A stretch of DNA of 40,489 nt from an uncultured Clostridia bacterium (GTDB taxonomy: Bacteria > Bacillota > Clostridia > Christensenellales > Borkfalkiaceae), in the NCBI GenBank assembly GCA_944376455.1, contig CALWCO010000010.1, positions 1 through 40,489 on the forward strand, written 5' to 3'. Both the position numbers and the translations under genes were made by a program. The first letter of the stretch is position 1, and the number at the start of each line of letters is the position of its first letter. The notes below the pieces were generated by a model, which did no database searches, was not told the origin of the DNA, and worked only from the letters and a program-made list of their open reading frames with translations. Below are positions 15,539-23,632 of this stretch, in pieces.

Positions 15539-16054
15539 ATGATGCAAAAGCGGGGCGGCGCGGTGCGCGCCGCGAAAGATTATCACGGATTGATGAAGGC
15601 GGCGATCGTTCTCATCGGGCTTTGCGGCGCGGCCATCTGCATATTTTGGTTCCCTTACGGCGTATCCTCGGGCATGCCCGCCCTTGCGGCCGAAGGCGGA
15701 CAGGCATATTGGACGGCGTTCGCGTCGGAGTGCGTCTTTTTTTATCTGGCGGCGCTGCCCTGTTTCTTTATCCTCGGCTACCTTTGGAAGGTTTCCGATC
15801 TGGTGCGGGCGGGAACGCTGTTTTCCCGCAAGGCCGTCAAGTGTTTTTACAGAAGCGCGACAATTCTGTTTTTTGACTTGCTGTTTTTTCTCGCAGGGAA
15901 TATTATATTTTTCCGCATGGGGCAGAACGACTGGTTCTGGGCGTATTTCTTCCTCGCGCTGTGCGGGTGCGCGGTCGCGCTTTTTTTCCTGATCATCTCC
16001 AAATGTCTGGAAGAAGCGGCCAAATTACAGGAGGAGAGTGACGGAACGATATGA
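15539..16054 (+). CDS. DUF2975-family membrane protein
   Basis: 171 residues with four membrane segments (about 22-42, 60-80, 100-122, 128-148) and the family feature VSDLVRAGTLFSRKAVKCFYRSA between segments 2 and 3. DUF2975 proteins usually sit next to a small YozG-like Cro/CI regulator, exactly as here (ATGA overlap with the next gene). AAGGAGAGG lies 8 nt before the tandem ATG ATG at 15539. Function is unknown; the family pairing suggests the membrane protein modulates or is controlled by the regulator. Confidence 0.82.
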   Translation: MMQKRGGAVRAAKDYHGLMKAAIVLIGLCGAAICIFWFPYGVSSGMPALAAEGGQAYWTAFASECVFFYLAALPCFFILGYLWKVSDLVRAGTLFSRKAVKCFYRSATILFFDLLFFLAGNIIFFRMGQNDWFWAYFFLALCGCAVALFFLIISKCLEEAAKLQEESDGTI

Positions 16055-16275
16055 TCATCATCAATGTGGACGTGATGCTGGCAAAACGCAAGATGAGCGT
16101 GACCGAGCTGACCCGTCGGGTCGGACTGACCATGGCGAACATATCCCTTCTGAAAAACGGCAAGGTCAAGGCGATACGCCTTGCCACGCTGGATAAACTG
16201 TGCGAAGTGCTCGCCTGTCAGCCGGGGGATATTCTGGAATATTTCCCCGACGGGGCAGGAGAGGTAGAAGAATGA
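16051..16275 (+). CDS. Small Cro/CI-type (YozG-like) regulator
   Basis: 74 residues forming essentially a single helix-turn-helix domain: LAKRKMSVTELTRRVGLTMANISLLKNGKVKAIRLATLDKLCEVLACQPGDILEY. It overlaps the DUF2975 gene (ATGA, 16051-16054), and its own stop overlaps the next start (ATGA, 16272-16275), so all are translationally coupled. It probably regulates this operon; the ATAAATTT repeats before the operon promoter are a candidate target. Confidence 0.92.
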   Translation: MIIINVDVMLAKRKMSVTELTRRVGLTMANISLLKNGKVKAIRLATLDKLCEVLACQPGDILEYFPDGAGEVEE

Positions 16276-16766
16276 CGGGGACAACTAAAAAATTTCGCTA
16301 TGCTGTCTTCTACATCCTCGCTTTGAGCTTTGTTCTCTTTCTTTTGGTTTCTTGCGGCATCCTGTTATGTAATTGGAGCGATTGCCGATGGATATTGAAC
16401 GATCGTTGGCAGCTCGATCCGCCCGTGCCCGCAGAGAGCGAACTCTTGTTTTATGAGAGCGATCAGGGCGTTCACGGAGACGGTACGGTGCAGTATATTT
16501 TTTCCTTTCCATCTAAACCGACGGAATTTCTGCATGATTTTTCGGCGGGGCGCGACGAAAAGACGGAAACATGTATGTCCTGTGCGTGGATAGATGAAAG
16601 CAGCAAAGAGGACTCTTCTCCCGATTGGCGGGAAGAATATCTTTGGCGTTTTTGCGCGCAGAAACCTTACATGACGGACGGAGCGGTGAAGTATTACACC
16701 GAAAAGCTGTACATGGCATATTTCCCTGCGTCGGGGTTGTTGTATGTCTTTGAGGATCTTTCATAG
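16272..16766 (+). CDS. Putative lipoprotein or membrane-anchored protein
   Basis: 164 residues, no family recognised. The N-terminus is basic (MTGTTKKFR) followed by a hydrophobic stretch ending FLLVSC-G, a plausible lipobox with Cys near residue 28, so either a lipoprotein or a single-pass protein. The remaining about 130 residues are acidic and aromatic-rich and would be outside the cell. It is the last gene of the operon; the terminator follows at 16844. Confidence 0.75.
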   Translation: MTGTTKKFRYAVFYILALSFVLFLLVSCGILLCNWSDCRWILNDRWQLDPPVPAESELLFYESDQGVHGDGTVQYIFSFPSKPTEFLHDFSAGRDEKTETCMSCAWIDESSKEDSSPDWREEYLWRFCAQKPYMTDGAVKYYTEKLYMAYFPASGLLYVFEDLS

Positions 16767-16843
16767 TTTGTGTACAGGGACGGCGGACACTTGAAAGCTC
16801 CAAAACCGCGGGCATGGGTGCCTGTAATTTGTTGTATAAAAAG

Positions 16844-16878
16844 AAAGGCACGTTTTTCGCAATAAAAAACGTGCCTTT
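16844..16878. terminator. Bidirectional terminator between convergent operons
   Basis: A 14-bp stem (AAAGGCACGTTTTT with AAAAACGTGCCTTT), A-rich and T-rich on both flanks, between the HTH/lipoprotein operon (+) and dapB (-). Confidence 0.85.
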
Positions 16879-16952
16879 TACATGAATATTATTTTCTGTC
16901 GGTGTTGTTTTGCGTCGTGCGACGTTTGGCAAGCAAACGTGGCAAAAGGGCA

Positions 16953-17708
16953 TTACAACGATTTCAGTACGTCGGACATATCGTACTTTCCCGCGGGCAT
17001 GCCCGCGACGAACTTGGCGGCGCGCACGGCGCCCGCCGCAAACACGCGCTTGCTCGCCGCGCGGTGGGAGAGGGTAATCTCCTCGTCCTCGCCGCAGAAC
17101 AGCACGTCATGTTCACCCACGATAGTCCCGCCGCGCACGGCGTGCAGACCGATCTCCGAGCCGCGCTTGCCGACGATGCCCGCACGGCCGTATAAATATT
17201 CTTTTTTTCCGTCAAAGGCCTTGTTCACGCTGTCCGCCAGCATGAGCGCGGTGCCCGAAGGCGCGTCGACTTTCAGTCGATGGTGTTTTTCCACGATCTC
17301 CACGTCGAATTTTTCGCCCAGGAAGGCCGCGGCTTCGTTCACAAGTTTCACCAACAGGTTGACGCCGACGGAAAAGTTGGCCGTCTTGAAGACGGCAATT
17401 TTTTTGCTCGCTTCTTCGATCGCCGCAAGGTCATCGGGGGAATATCCCGTCGTGGCAAGCACCGCCGCCGCGCCCGTCTTTTCGCAGTATGCGAGAATAT
17501 CCCCGAGCAGGGCGGGCGAGGAGAAATCGATCACGACGTCCGCCTGCACGTCGACCGCGTCGAACGAGGGGAAGACGGGCACGGGGCAGAGCGCGGGCTC
17601 GTGTACGTCCACGCCGCCCACGGCGCGCGCATCTTTGTCGTCTTGCAGGAGTGCAAGGACGTTCTGTCCCATTTTTCCGCCGATACCGCAAATGAGTACG
17701 TTAACCAT
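16953..17708 (-). CDS. dapB: 4-hydroxy-tetrahydrodipicolinate reductase
   Basis: NAD(P)H-dependent second step of the diaminopimelate branch, making tetrahydrodipicolinate for lysine and peptidoglycan. The 251 residues contain the nucleotide-binding GIGGKMG near the N-terminus, VIDFSSP, ATTGYS, and the catalytic/substrate region EKHHRLKVDAPSGTA. ATG 17708 has GGAG 7 nt upstream; TTG 17714 is an alternative. It overlaps the end of dapA by 8 nt. In spore formers the DapA product is also the source of dipicolinic acid, which the SpoVA channel encoded in this same window transports. Confidence 0.96.
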   Translation of the reverse strand: MVNVLICGIGGKMGQNVLALLQDDKDARAVGGVDVHEPALCPVPVFPSFDAVDVQADVVIDFSSPALLGDILAYCEKTGAAAVLATTGYSPDDLAAIEEASKKIAVFKTANFSVGVNLLVKLVNEAAAFLGEKFDVEIVEKHHRLKVDAPSGTALMLADSVNKAFDGKKEYLYGRAGIVGKRGSEIGLHAVRGGTIVGEHDVLFCGEDEEITLSHRAASKRVFAAGAVRAAKFVAGMPAGKYDMSDVLKSL

Positions 17709-18597
17709 TGACAATCTCCAGACCGTAATTTTTGAGTACTTCTTTCATGACTTCCTTGTGCGCGGGTTCCATTTCGGTCAGCGGTCCGCGGGGGATGCCC
17801 GCGTCGAGCCCGAGCATATTCGCGCCCGCCTTGGCGGGAATGGGGTTGACTTCCAGGAAACAAGCGTCGATGAGGGGCAAAAGTTTATCCTGCACGGCGT
17901 TGGCTTCGTCCAGTTTTCCCGCTTTGGTCAGGGTAAAGACCTTTTTTACGTCGGCGGGCACGAGGTTGGAGGCGACGGAGATGAGCCCCGCGCCGCCGAT
18001 GGCGGTGATGGGCAGATTCAGGTTATCGTCCCCCGAATACATATCGCACTTGCCGCGGATGCGTCGCATGGTTTCGCAGATCTGCTCCATATTGCCGCAG
18101 GCTTCTTTGATGCCCGCGATATTTTTAAGTCCCGCAATGCGTTCCATGGTCGCGGGCAGGATGTTCACGCCCGTGCGAGGGGGGACGTTGTAGCAGATGA
18201 TGGGGATGTTGACGGCATCGTTGACGGCCTTATAGTATTCGTACAGACCGTTCTGTGTGCACTTGTTATAGTAGGGGGTAACGACGAGCAGGCCGTCGGC
18301 GCCCATTTTTTCGGCTTTGATGCTTGCCGCGACGGCTTTCGCCGTGGAATTGGCGCCGCTGCCGAACACGATTTTGGCGCGGCCCGCCACATATTTGACC
18401 GAAAAGCGCATGAGCTCTTCGATTTCTTCGGGGGACATGGTGGCGGGTTCGCCCGTCGTGCCGCCGATGACGAGCACGTCGCAACCGCCTTCGATCTGTC
18501 TGTCGATCATTTTGCCGAAAGCGTCAAAATTGATACCGCCGTTGTCGTAAAACGGAGTGATCATGGCCGTGGCCAATCCGCTGAAAAATCCTGTCAT
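17701..18597 (-). CDS. dapA: 4-hydroxy-tetrahydrodipicolinate synthase
   Basis: Condenses pyruvate with aspartate semialdehyde. The 298 residues form a class I aldolase barrel: GTTGE (46-50) for pyruvate binding, YYNK (109-112), catalytic Tyr136 in YNVPPRTG, and Schiff-base Lys164 in GIKEA. The ribosome binding site GGGAGAG lies before the ATG. It sits between asd (129 nt upstream) and dapB (overlapping), in an operon that supplies lysine, meso-DAP and dipicolinate precursors under lysine riboswitch control. Confidence 0.97.
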   Translation of the reverse strand: MTGFFSGLATAMITPFYDNGGINFDAFGKMIDRQIEGGCDVLVIGGTTGEPATMSPEEIEELMRFSVKYVAGRAKIVFGSGANSTAKAVAASIKAEKMGADGLLVVTPYYNKCTQNGLYEYYKAVNDAVNIPIICYNVPPRTGVNILPATMERIAGLKNIAGIKEACGNMEQICETMRRIRGKCDMYSGDDNLNLPITAIGGAGLISVASNLVPADVKKVFTLTKAGKLDEANAVQDKLLPLIDACFLEVNPIPAKAGANMLGLDAGIPRGPLTEMEPAHKEVMKEVLKNYGLEIVNG

Positions 18598-18645
18598 AAT
18601 TTTTTTCTCTCCCTGATGGTATTATCTTTATTCCGTCGGCGCGCG

Positions 18646-18694
18646 CTTTATAACGGCCGCAGGCCTTTACAGAACGGTTGCAGACCTTTATAAG
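18646..18694. repeat. Imperfect short direct repeats between asd and dapA
   Basis: Three degenerate units of about 20 nt begin CTTTATAACGG (18646), CTTTACAGAACGG (18664) and CTTTATAAGG (18685). They lie in the 129-nt spacer of the operon. Function is unknown; they could be remnants of a duplicated mRNA-processing or hairpin element. Confidence 0.35.
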
Positions 18695-18725
18695 GTTTGC
18701 GCCGATCGGCCCGAAAGGGTTTCGC

Positions 18726-19811
18726 TCAGTCGAAATATCCCTTTTCGGCGAGGAGCTCGGCGAGAAGCACCGCACCGCCCGCGGCACCGCGGAGGGTGTT
18801 GTGCGAAAGACCGATGAATTTATAATCGAAGATGCCCATGTTATCCTCGCGCAATCTGCCTGCACAGACGGCCATGCCGTTTTCGGTCATGCGATCGAGT
18901 TTTGCCTGCGGGCGGTTGTCCTCTTCCATGTAGTGAATGAACTGTTTGGGTGCGCTCGGCAGGTTGAGCTTTTGCGGTTCGCCCGAAAACTCCGCCCAGG
19001 CTTTGAGGATTTCCTCTTTGGAAGGCTTTTGGGCAAACTTCACGAATACCGCCGCCGTGTGTCCGTCGGAAACGGGTACACGCAGGCACTGCGCCGTAAC
19101 GGCGGGCGCGGAAGCGGGAACGATTTTTCCGTCCTTCACTTCCCCCCAGATCTTCAGAGGTTCCTGTTCGCTCTTCTCCTCTTCCCCGCCGATATAGGGG
19201 ATGATATTGTCGACGATCTCGGGCATGGTATCGAACGTTTTGCCCGCACCGGAGATGGCCTGATAGGTGCAGACCGCCGCGTTGACGATACCGTATTGTT
19301 TGAGCGGGTGCAACAGGGGGACATAGGACTGGAGGGAGCAGTTGGACTTGACGGCGATGAACCCGCGCTTGGTGCCCAGGCGTTTCTTCTGCGCCGCGAT
19401 GACCTCGATGTGCTCGGGGTTGATTTCGGGAATGACCATGGGCACGTCCTCGGTGAAGCGGTGCGCCGAGTTGTTGGAAACGACGGGGATCTCGTGCTGT
19501 GCGTACTGATATTCGAGCGCGCGGATCTCGTCCTTCTTCATGTTGACGGCGCAGAACACGAAGTCGACCTTTTCTGCCAGCGCGTCGAGGTCTTTCTCCG
19601 CATCGGCGACGACCATGTCCTTAAACTGTGCGGGAATGGGTTCCTGCATCGCCCATTTGGCACCCACGGCGTCCGCGTATTTTTTCCCCGCGGAGCGGGC
19701 GGAAGCGAGCAGTTCTACGACGCGGAAGTTGGGGTGTTTGGCAAGGATGGTCAGGAATCTCTGTCCGACCATACCGGTGGCGCCGACGACGCCGACTCTG
19801 TAATTTTTCAT
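18726..19811 (-). CDS. asd: Aspartate-semialdehyde dehydrogenase
   Basis: Reduces aspartyl phosphate to aspartate semialdehyde, the branch point to DAP/lysine and threonine/methionine. The 361 residues carry the N-terminal Rossmann motif VGVVGATGMVGQRFL (6-20), catalytic Cys158 in KSNCSLQ, the QAISGAGKTFDTMPE loop and the C-terminal RVPVSDGHTAAVFVK region. The NCSLQ active site and length point to the archaeal/fungal-like ASADH branch rather than the E. coli type. ATG 19811 follows AGAGGAGAAAC. It is the first gene behind the lysine riboswitch. Confidence 0.95.
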   Translation of the reverse strand: MKNYRVGVVGATGMVGQRFLTILAKHPNFRVVELLASARSAGKKYADAVGAKWAMQEPIPAQFKDMVVADAEKDLDALAEKVDFVFCAVNMKKDEIRALEYQYAQHEIPVVSNNSAHRFTEDVPMVIPEINPEHIEVIAAQKKRLGTKRGFIAVKSNCSLQSYVPLLHPLKQYGIVNAAVCTYQAISGAGKTFDTMPEIVDNIIPYIGGEEEKSEQEPLKIWGEVKDGKIVPASAPAVTAQCLRVPVSDGHTAAVFVKFAQKPSKEEILKAWAEFSGEPQKLNLPSAPKQFIHYMEEDNRPQAKLDRMTENGMAVCAGRLREDNMGIFDYKFIGLSHNTLRGAAGGAVLLAELLAEKGYFD

Positions 19812-19949
19812 GCTGATGTTTCTCCTCTTGCAAAAAAATAATGATGATTGAAAAATAAATAAATTTTCTTTGCGTCCCGCATCGGCTTTTGCGGCAACGA
19901 AAAACGACCGAAAAAGACCGAAAAAGGGGTTGCGCAAGGGTTGCGGAAT

Positions 19950-20216
19950 AAAAAAACGGCGGCTGACCGCGGGAAGCGGCTGCCGCAAAAAAATTCCTTC
20001 TTATTCCTTAACCGATGGTGATAAGCCGAAGTTTTTTCGCCGATAGTGCTCCACGGAAGTGACAGTCGAGGCGGTATTAGCCGCTTCGCCCAGCGGAAGA
20101 AAGGGGCGTTCCGCTTCGGCAGGGATACCCTTTCGCGGCGGCATATGGCGGAAAAATCCCTTTCTTTTCCCTCTGCCGCGGCTACTGATGTTCGCCTGCT
20201 CCTCTATTCAGCAGTT
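19950..20216 (-). promoter_or_regulatory. Lysine riboswitch (L-box) with terminator
   Basis: On the minus strand the leader shows L-box landmarks in order: AATAGAGGAGC (from about 20211), AGTAG, GAAAGGG with CCGAAGCGG, and GACTGTCAC near the 3' end of the aptamer (about 20036-20216). A terminator hairpin (GCGGC 19986-19982 with GCCGC 19963-19959, inner GCCGC/GCGGT) and seven T (19956-19950) follow. High lysine would favour termination before asd-dapA-dapB. Sequence landmarks and pathway context agree; the fold was not computed. Confidence 0.9.
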
Positions 20217-20218
20217 TC

Positions 20219-20247
20219 ATTTTATCATTTGCCGCACGAAATGTCAA
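20219..20247 (-). promoter_or_regulatory. Promoter of the riboswitch-asd-dapA-dapB operon
   Basis: TTGACA (20247-20242), 17 nt, TAAAAT (20224-20219) with TGA before the -10, on the minus strand. The start point is about 20212, at the beginning of the aptamer. Confidence 0.82.
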
Positions 20248-20276
20248 AGATTTTATGATAATTCGGGGCAATTTTA

Positions 20277-20305
20277 TTGAAATATTTTTTTATTTGCGGT
20301 ATAAT
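20277..20305 (+). promoter_or_regulatory. Promoter of the membrane-protein gene at 20347
   Basis: TTGAAA (20277-20282), 17 nt, TATAAT (20300-20305). It is divergent from the lysine operon promoter, with 29 nt between the two -35 elements. Confidence 0.8.
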
Positions 20306-20346
20306 ATATTGGCAAGTTTGTAAAATCTTACTCGGAGCGTCTGTTT

Positions 20347-21627
20347 ATGGCTGAAATTCAGGAAAAGGCGGCGGAGCAAAATCTCTCCGTCCTGCCCGGA
20401 AACGAAAAACAAGTCGGCTATACCGTTCTGCCTGTTCCGGAAGGGCAGGGGCGGTTTGCCTTTACGGGCTCGGTATTTCTGAGCCGTCTGACCAAACTCA
20501 TCGCGGTCAATCTTCTGATGGTGCTCTTCTGCTCTCCGCTCATCGTGATATTCTTCATGCGCGTTGTACGCATCGCGCAGCTCGGTGCGGCGGGGGCGTT
20601 CGGGGACAATCTCGGCATCGGTTATCCCGCCGCTCCCGACACCGTCGGGCTTGCGGAACAGCTGATGTTCAATGTCGACGTGCTCTTTTATGCGCTCGCC
20701 GTGGCGGCCTCTCTGGTCGCCGCCGTCGGGCTCGCGGGCGGCATGTATTGCGCGCGTAAACTTGTCCGTTCGGACGATAAACTCAAGCTCTTTGGGGACT
20801 TCTTCACGGGCGTGAAGCAGGGGTACGTCTCCGCGGCAATCGCCTGTCTCCTCGCGTTCGGCGGGATACTGCTCGCCGTTGTCATCTGGGATTATGCCGC
20901 CGTTGCCATGGCGGCGGGGGAGAGCGCGGGGCTCTGGATCACCCTGCGGGTCGTCGTCTGCATCGTCGCGGCTCTTTTGATCCTCTTCGGGCTTTGGATC
21001 TTTGCCGTGGGAAGCAATTACAGACAGAGTGCTTTGGGACTGCTCAAAAACGCGGCGACGCTCGGCGGCGGCACGTTCATTCCGTCGGTGCTGTTCGCGG
21101 CTTTGGCCGCTTTTCCCGCCTTGCTGGCGTTCATCAATCAGGAGATCCTGAATTTTATCATTCAGATATTCTATATTCTGGTCGGCGGCAGTGCCGCGCT
21201 CCTCGTCTGGGCGAGTTTCACCGACTGGGCGTTCGACCGCTATGCAGGCTTTACGGCGTTGCAGACCGAACGGCAGGAGCAGACGCGCAAAGAAGCGTTG
21301 CGCGCCCAAACCTCCGAACAGGACGTCATGGGATTGCTTCTGGCCGAAAGCAAGCATGAATTCCTCTCCCGCGCCATTCGTCCTTTGGACGAGGGAACGC
21401 AGATCGAGCTTTTGCCCGATCCCTTCTCCCTGTCCGACCTGGAAAAGCTGGCGCAGACCCGTCGCACGGTGGCCGAGGAGAGCCGCGCTTTTGCCGCCGA
21501 ACACGCCGAAGAGGAGAAGTACAAAGAATATAATTCCCGTTTTGCCGACAGGGAAAAATCTTTGCAGGAACTGGATAAAAAGGGCAAGCGGAAGAAATTC
21601 GTGCCCCGCTCCATTGCCGATAAATGA
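20347..21627 (+). CDS. Six-TM membrane protein, DUF624/YesL-like
   Basis: 426 residues with six predicted membrane segments (about 50-72, 110-135, 160-182, 197-221, 243-263, 268-290) and a charged, helical cytoplasmic tail of about 125 residues rich in Glu, Lys and Ala. The segment LKLFGDFFTGVKQGYVSA before the third TM resembles DUF624 (YesL) proteins, which have only about 200 residues, so the tail and N-terminal 40 residues would be additions. Function is unknown. It has its own promoter; the hairpin at 21707-21744 ends the unit. Confidence 0.8.
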   Translation: MAEIQEKAAEQNLSVLPGNEKQVGYTVLPVPEGQGRFAFTGSVFLSRLTKLIAVNLLMVLFCSPLIVIFFMRVVRIAQLGAAGAFGDNLGIGYPAAPDTVGLAEQLMFNVDVLFYALAVAASLVAAVGLAGGMYCARKLVRSDDKLKLFGDFFTGVKQGYVSAAIACLLAFGGILLAVVIWDYAAVAMAAGESAGLWITLRVVVCIVAALLILFGLWIFAVGSNYRQSALGLLKNAATLGGGTFIPSVLFAALAAFPALLAFINQEILNFIIQIFYILVGGSAALLVWASFTDWAFDRYAGFTALQTERQEQTRKEALRAQTSEQDVMGLLLAESKHEFLSRAIRPLDEGTQIELLPDPFSLSDLEKLAQTRRTVAEESRAFAAEHAEEEKYKEYNSRFADREKSLQELDKKGKRKKFVPRSIADK

Positions 21628-21706
21628 TCGGTGTGTCCGGGCAATCCGTTCCGGGCGGCTTGTCGCCCTCTTTGTACGGACGGGTTCTCCTTTGAAAAGT
21701 TTGTTT

Positions 21707-21744
21707 CGCCGCCCGCGGATTGTCAGGAAAATCCGCGGGCGGCG
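21707..21744 (+). terminator. Hairpin after the six-TM gene
   Basis: A perfect 15-bp GC-rich stem (21707-21721 with 21730-21744) and an 8-nt loop, followed by only TTTC. The strong stem with a short T-run makes it a probable but imperfect terminator. Confidence 0.6.
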
Positions 21745-21903
21745 TTTCAAAAGCGCCGTTTGCGTTTATGGATAAACAGCCCACGGTTCATGGTGAAGGT
21801 CGGATAAAATATAGTGGAAAAGCAAAACTTCCGTGCGGGTTTGTCAGGATACCGCACCGAAAAATCCGCCTGTAAAGCACAAAGAAAGAAGGAGTCGTCT
21901 TGC

Positions 21904-22707
21904 ATGAAAGAAACGAACGCGGCGTATGACGCGCTTGCCGAATGGTTTGAATATCTCAACGACGACTGCGGCTATGCGGAATGGTCGCAGTATTTGCTTT
22001 CCCTTCTGCAAAATTACGGCGCGGGCAGGGACGTCGTCGATCTCGGCTGCGGGAGCGGATATTTCACCCGCGCGTTGGCGCGGGCGGGATATTGCGTGAC
22101 GGGCGTGGACATCAGTCCCGCGATGCTCTCGGTTGCGGCCGAACGAAGCCGCAAAGAAGGGCTGAACATTCCCTTTTTGCAGGGCGATGTGTCTTCGCTC
22201 GTCCTGCCGCATAAGGCCGATTGCGTCGTCGCCGTCAACGACTGTTTCAATTATGTTCCCAAGGAGAAATTCCTCACCGCGCTCCGCCGCGTGAACCGCG
22301 CGCTCAAAAAGGACGGCTTGTTCTTTTTCGACGTCAGTGCCCCCGACAAACTTCGCAATCTTCCGCCCGTCAGCATCGACGACCGCGAGGACGTCACCTA
22401 CATCTCCTTCAACCGCGTTGCGGGAGAGACGGTGACCATGGAAGTCAGCCTCTTTGTGCGGGAGAACGCGCCCGAAACGGCCGCCCGCCGCGGCGGGCGG
22501 CCGCAAAATACCGTCGGGGCAGGCGGATGCGATGCGGCCGACAGATATGTGCGGCGCGACGAAACGCATACACAGTACATCTATGACGCCGAGGAGATAC
22601 TTTTTTCACTCTCTCTGGCGGGATTTGAACCGCTCTTTTACAGCGGACATCTCGGCGAAGAAGCCGAAGGCTCCGATCGGCTGGAATTTCTGGTGCGCAA
22701 GGTTTAG
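21904..22707 (+). CDS. SAM-dependent class I methyltransferase
   Basis: 267 residues with the Rossmann-like methyltransferase core: motif I VVDLGCGSGYFTRAL (about 44-58), motif II VTGVDISPAML (about 65-75), and GDVSSLVLPHKADCVVAVNDCFNYV (about 95-120). A variable region about 200-230 includes an Ala/Arg/Gly-rich insert. The substrate is unknown. ATG 21904 has AAGGAG 9 nt upstream; the in-frame start at 21814 has no ribosome binding site. It precedes hslO by 52 nt and is probably co-transcribed with it. Confidence 0.88.
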   Translation: MKETNAAYDALAEWFEYLNDDCGYAEWSQYLLSLLQNYGAGRDVVDLGCGSGYFTRALARAGYCVTGVDISPAMLSVAAERSRKEGLNIPFLQGDVSSLVLPHKADCVVAVNDCFNYVPKEKFLTALRRVNRALKKDGLFFFDVSAPDKLRNLPPVSIDDREDVTYISFNRVAGETVTMEVSLFVRENAPETAARRGGRPQNTVGAGGCDAADRYVRRDETHTQYIYDAEEILFSLSLAGFEPLFYSGHLGEEAEGSDRLEFLVRKV

Positions 22708-22759
22708 CGCACGGGGTGCGGCGGGTCGGAAAAAATAAAAAAACGGGAGATAAACAATC

Positions 22760-23611
22760 ATGTCGGATAAACTTTTGCGCACACTGATAGAGGACGGGCA
22801 AGTTTCGCTCGTCGCGGTGGACGGCACCGAAACGGTGCGCCACGCCCAGATCATTCACAACATGACCGCGCCCGCCGCGCGGGCGTTCGGTCGGGTATTG
22901 CTCGCCATGACCTATATGTCCTGTTGGCTGAAGGAAGAAACGGGAGAGTTGTCCGCAAGCATAAAACACCGCGGGGAAACAGGGGAGATCTGTGTTTCGG
23001 GCGACACCCTTCTGCGTATGCGCGGATACGTCTATAACCCCTCGGCGTCGACCGACGTCATCGGAAAGGGGTACATGACCGTCGTGCGCGACGACAGTTA
23101 CGGAAAGCCCTTTGTCGGCACTTGCGAACTCGTGGACGGGGACGTGGACAAGGACTTTGAATATTATTACCGTCTGAGTGAACAGCTCCCCACATACATC
23201 CGCACGGACGTCGTATTCGACGGGAACGGACTTTGTAAAGCCGCGGGCGGCGTTTTTCTGCAACCCATGCCCGGGGCGAGCGGGATGGCCGTACAGGCGG
23301 CGCAGAATTTCCGCGATCAGTTGTCCGATTTCGGGAAATTATTGGAAGATAAGGGCATGGCAGGGCTGTTGAAGGAGGTTTTCGGTGTTGAAAATGCGCA
23401 GGAGACGGCCTTTTCTTACGGTTGCCGTTGTTCGAAGGAATACATCGCGGGCGTGCTTTCGTCCATGGGCGAAAAGGAATTGCGGGATATTCTTTCCGCC
23501 GAAGGGAAAATCAGCGTGCATTGCCATTATTGCGGGAGCGATTACGAATTCAAAGAAGAGGACGTGAACGAAATGTTCCCGCCCGCAACGGAAAAAGAAC
23601 AGCCGCAGTGA
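22760..23611 (+). CDS. hslO: Redox-regulated chaperone Hsp33
   Basis: Holdase activated by oxidation and unfolding. The 283 residues contain the N-terminal Hsp33 fold and the C-terminal zinc redox switch with Cys222-x-Cys224 (YGCRCS) and Cys255-x2-Cys258 (CHYC). Other hallmarks are TGELSASIKHRGETG near 61-75 and GGVFLQPMPGA near 163-173. ATG 22760 is preceded by a GGGAGA element. The gene is followed 21 nt later by the TPR protein gene. Confidence 0.97.
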   Translation: MSDKLLRTLIEDGQVSLVAVDGTETVRHAQIIHNMTAPAARAFGRVLLAMTYMSCWLKEETGELSASIKHRGETGEICVSGDTLLRMRGYVYNPSASTDVIGKGYMTVVRDDSYGKPFVGTCELVDGDVDKDFEYYYRLSEQLPTYIRTDVVFDGNGLCKAAGGVFLQPMPGASGMAVQAAQNFRDQLSDFGKLLEDKGMAGLLKEVFGVENAQETAFSYGCRCSKEYIAGVLSSMGEKELRDILSAEGKISVHCHYCGSDYEFKEEDVNEMFPPATEKEQPQ

Positions 23612-23632
23612 GCGGCCGATTGAAGAGTATAT

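Noticed and set aside
16882-18693. A 603-codon plus-strand frame opposite dapB and dapA
   Set aside because: It covers two genes with firm active-site motifs on the minus strand and starts inside a terminator; shadow frame.
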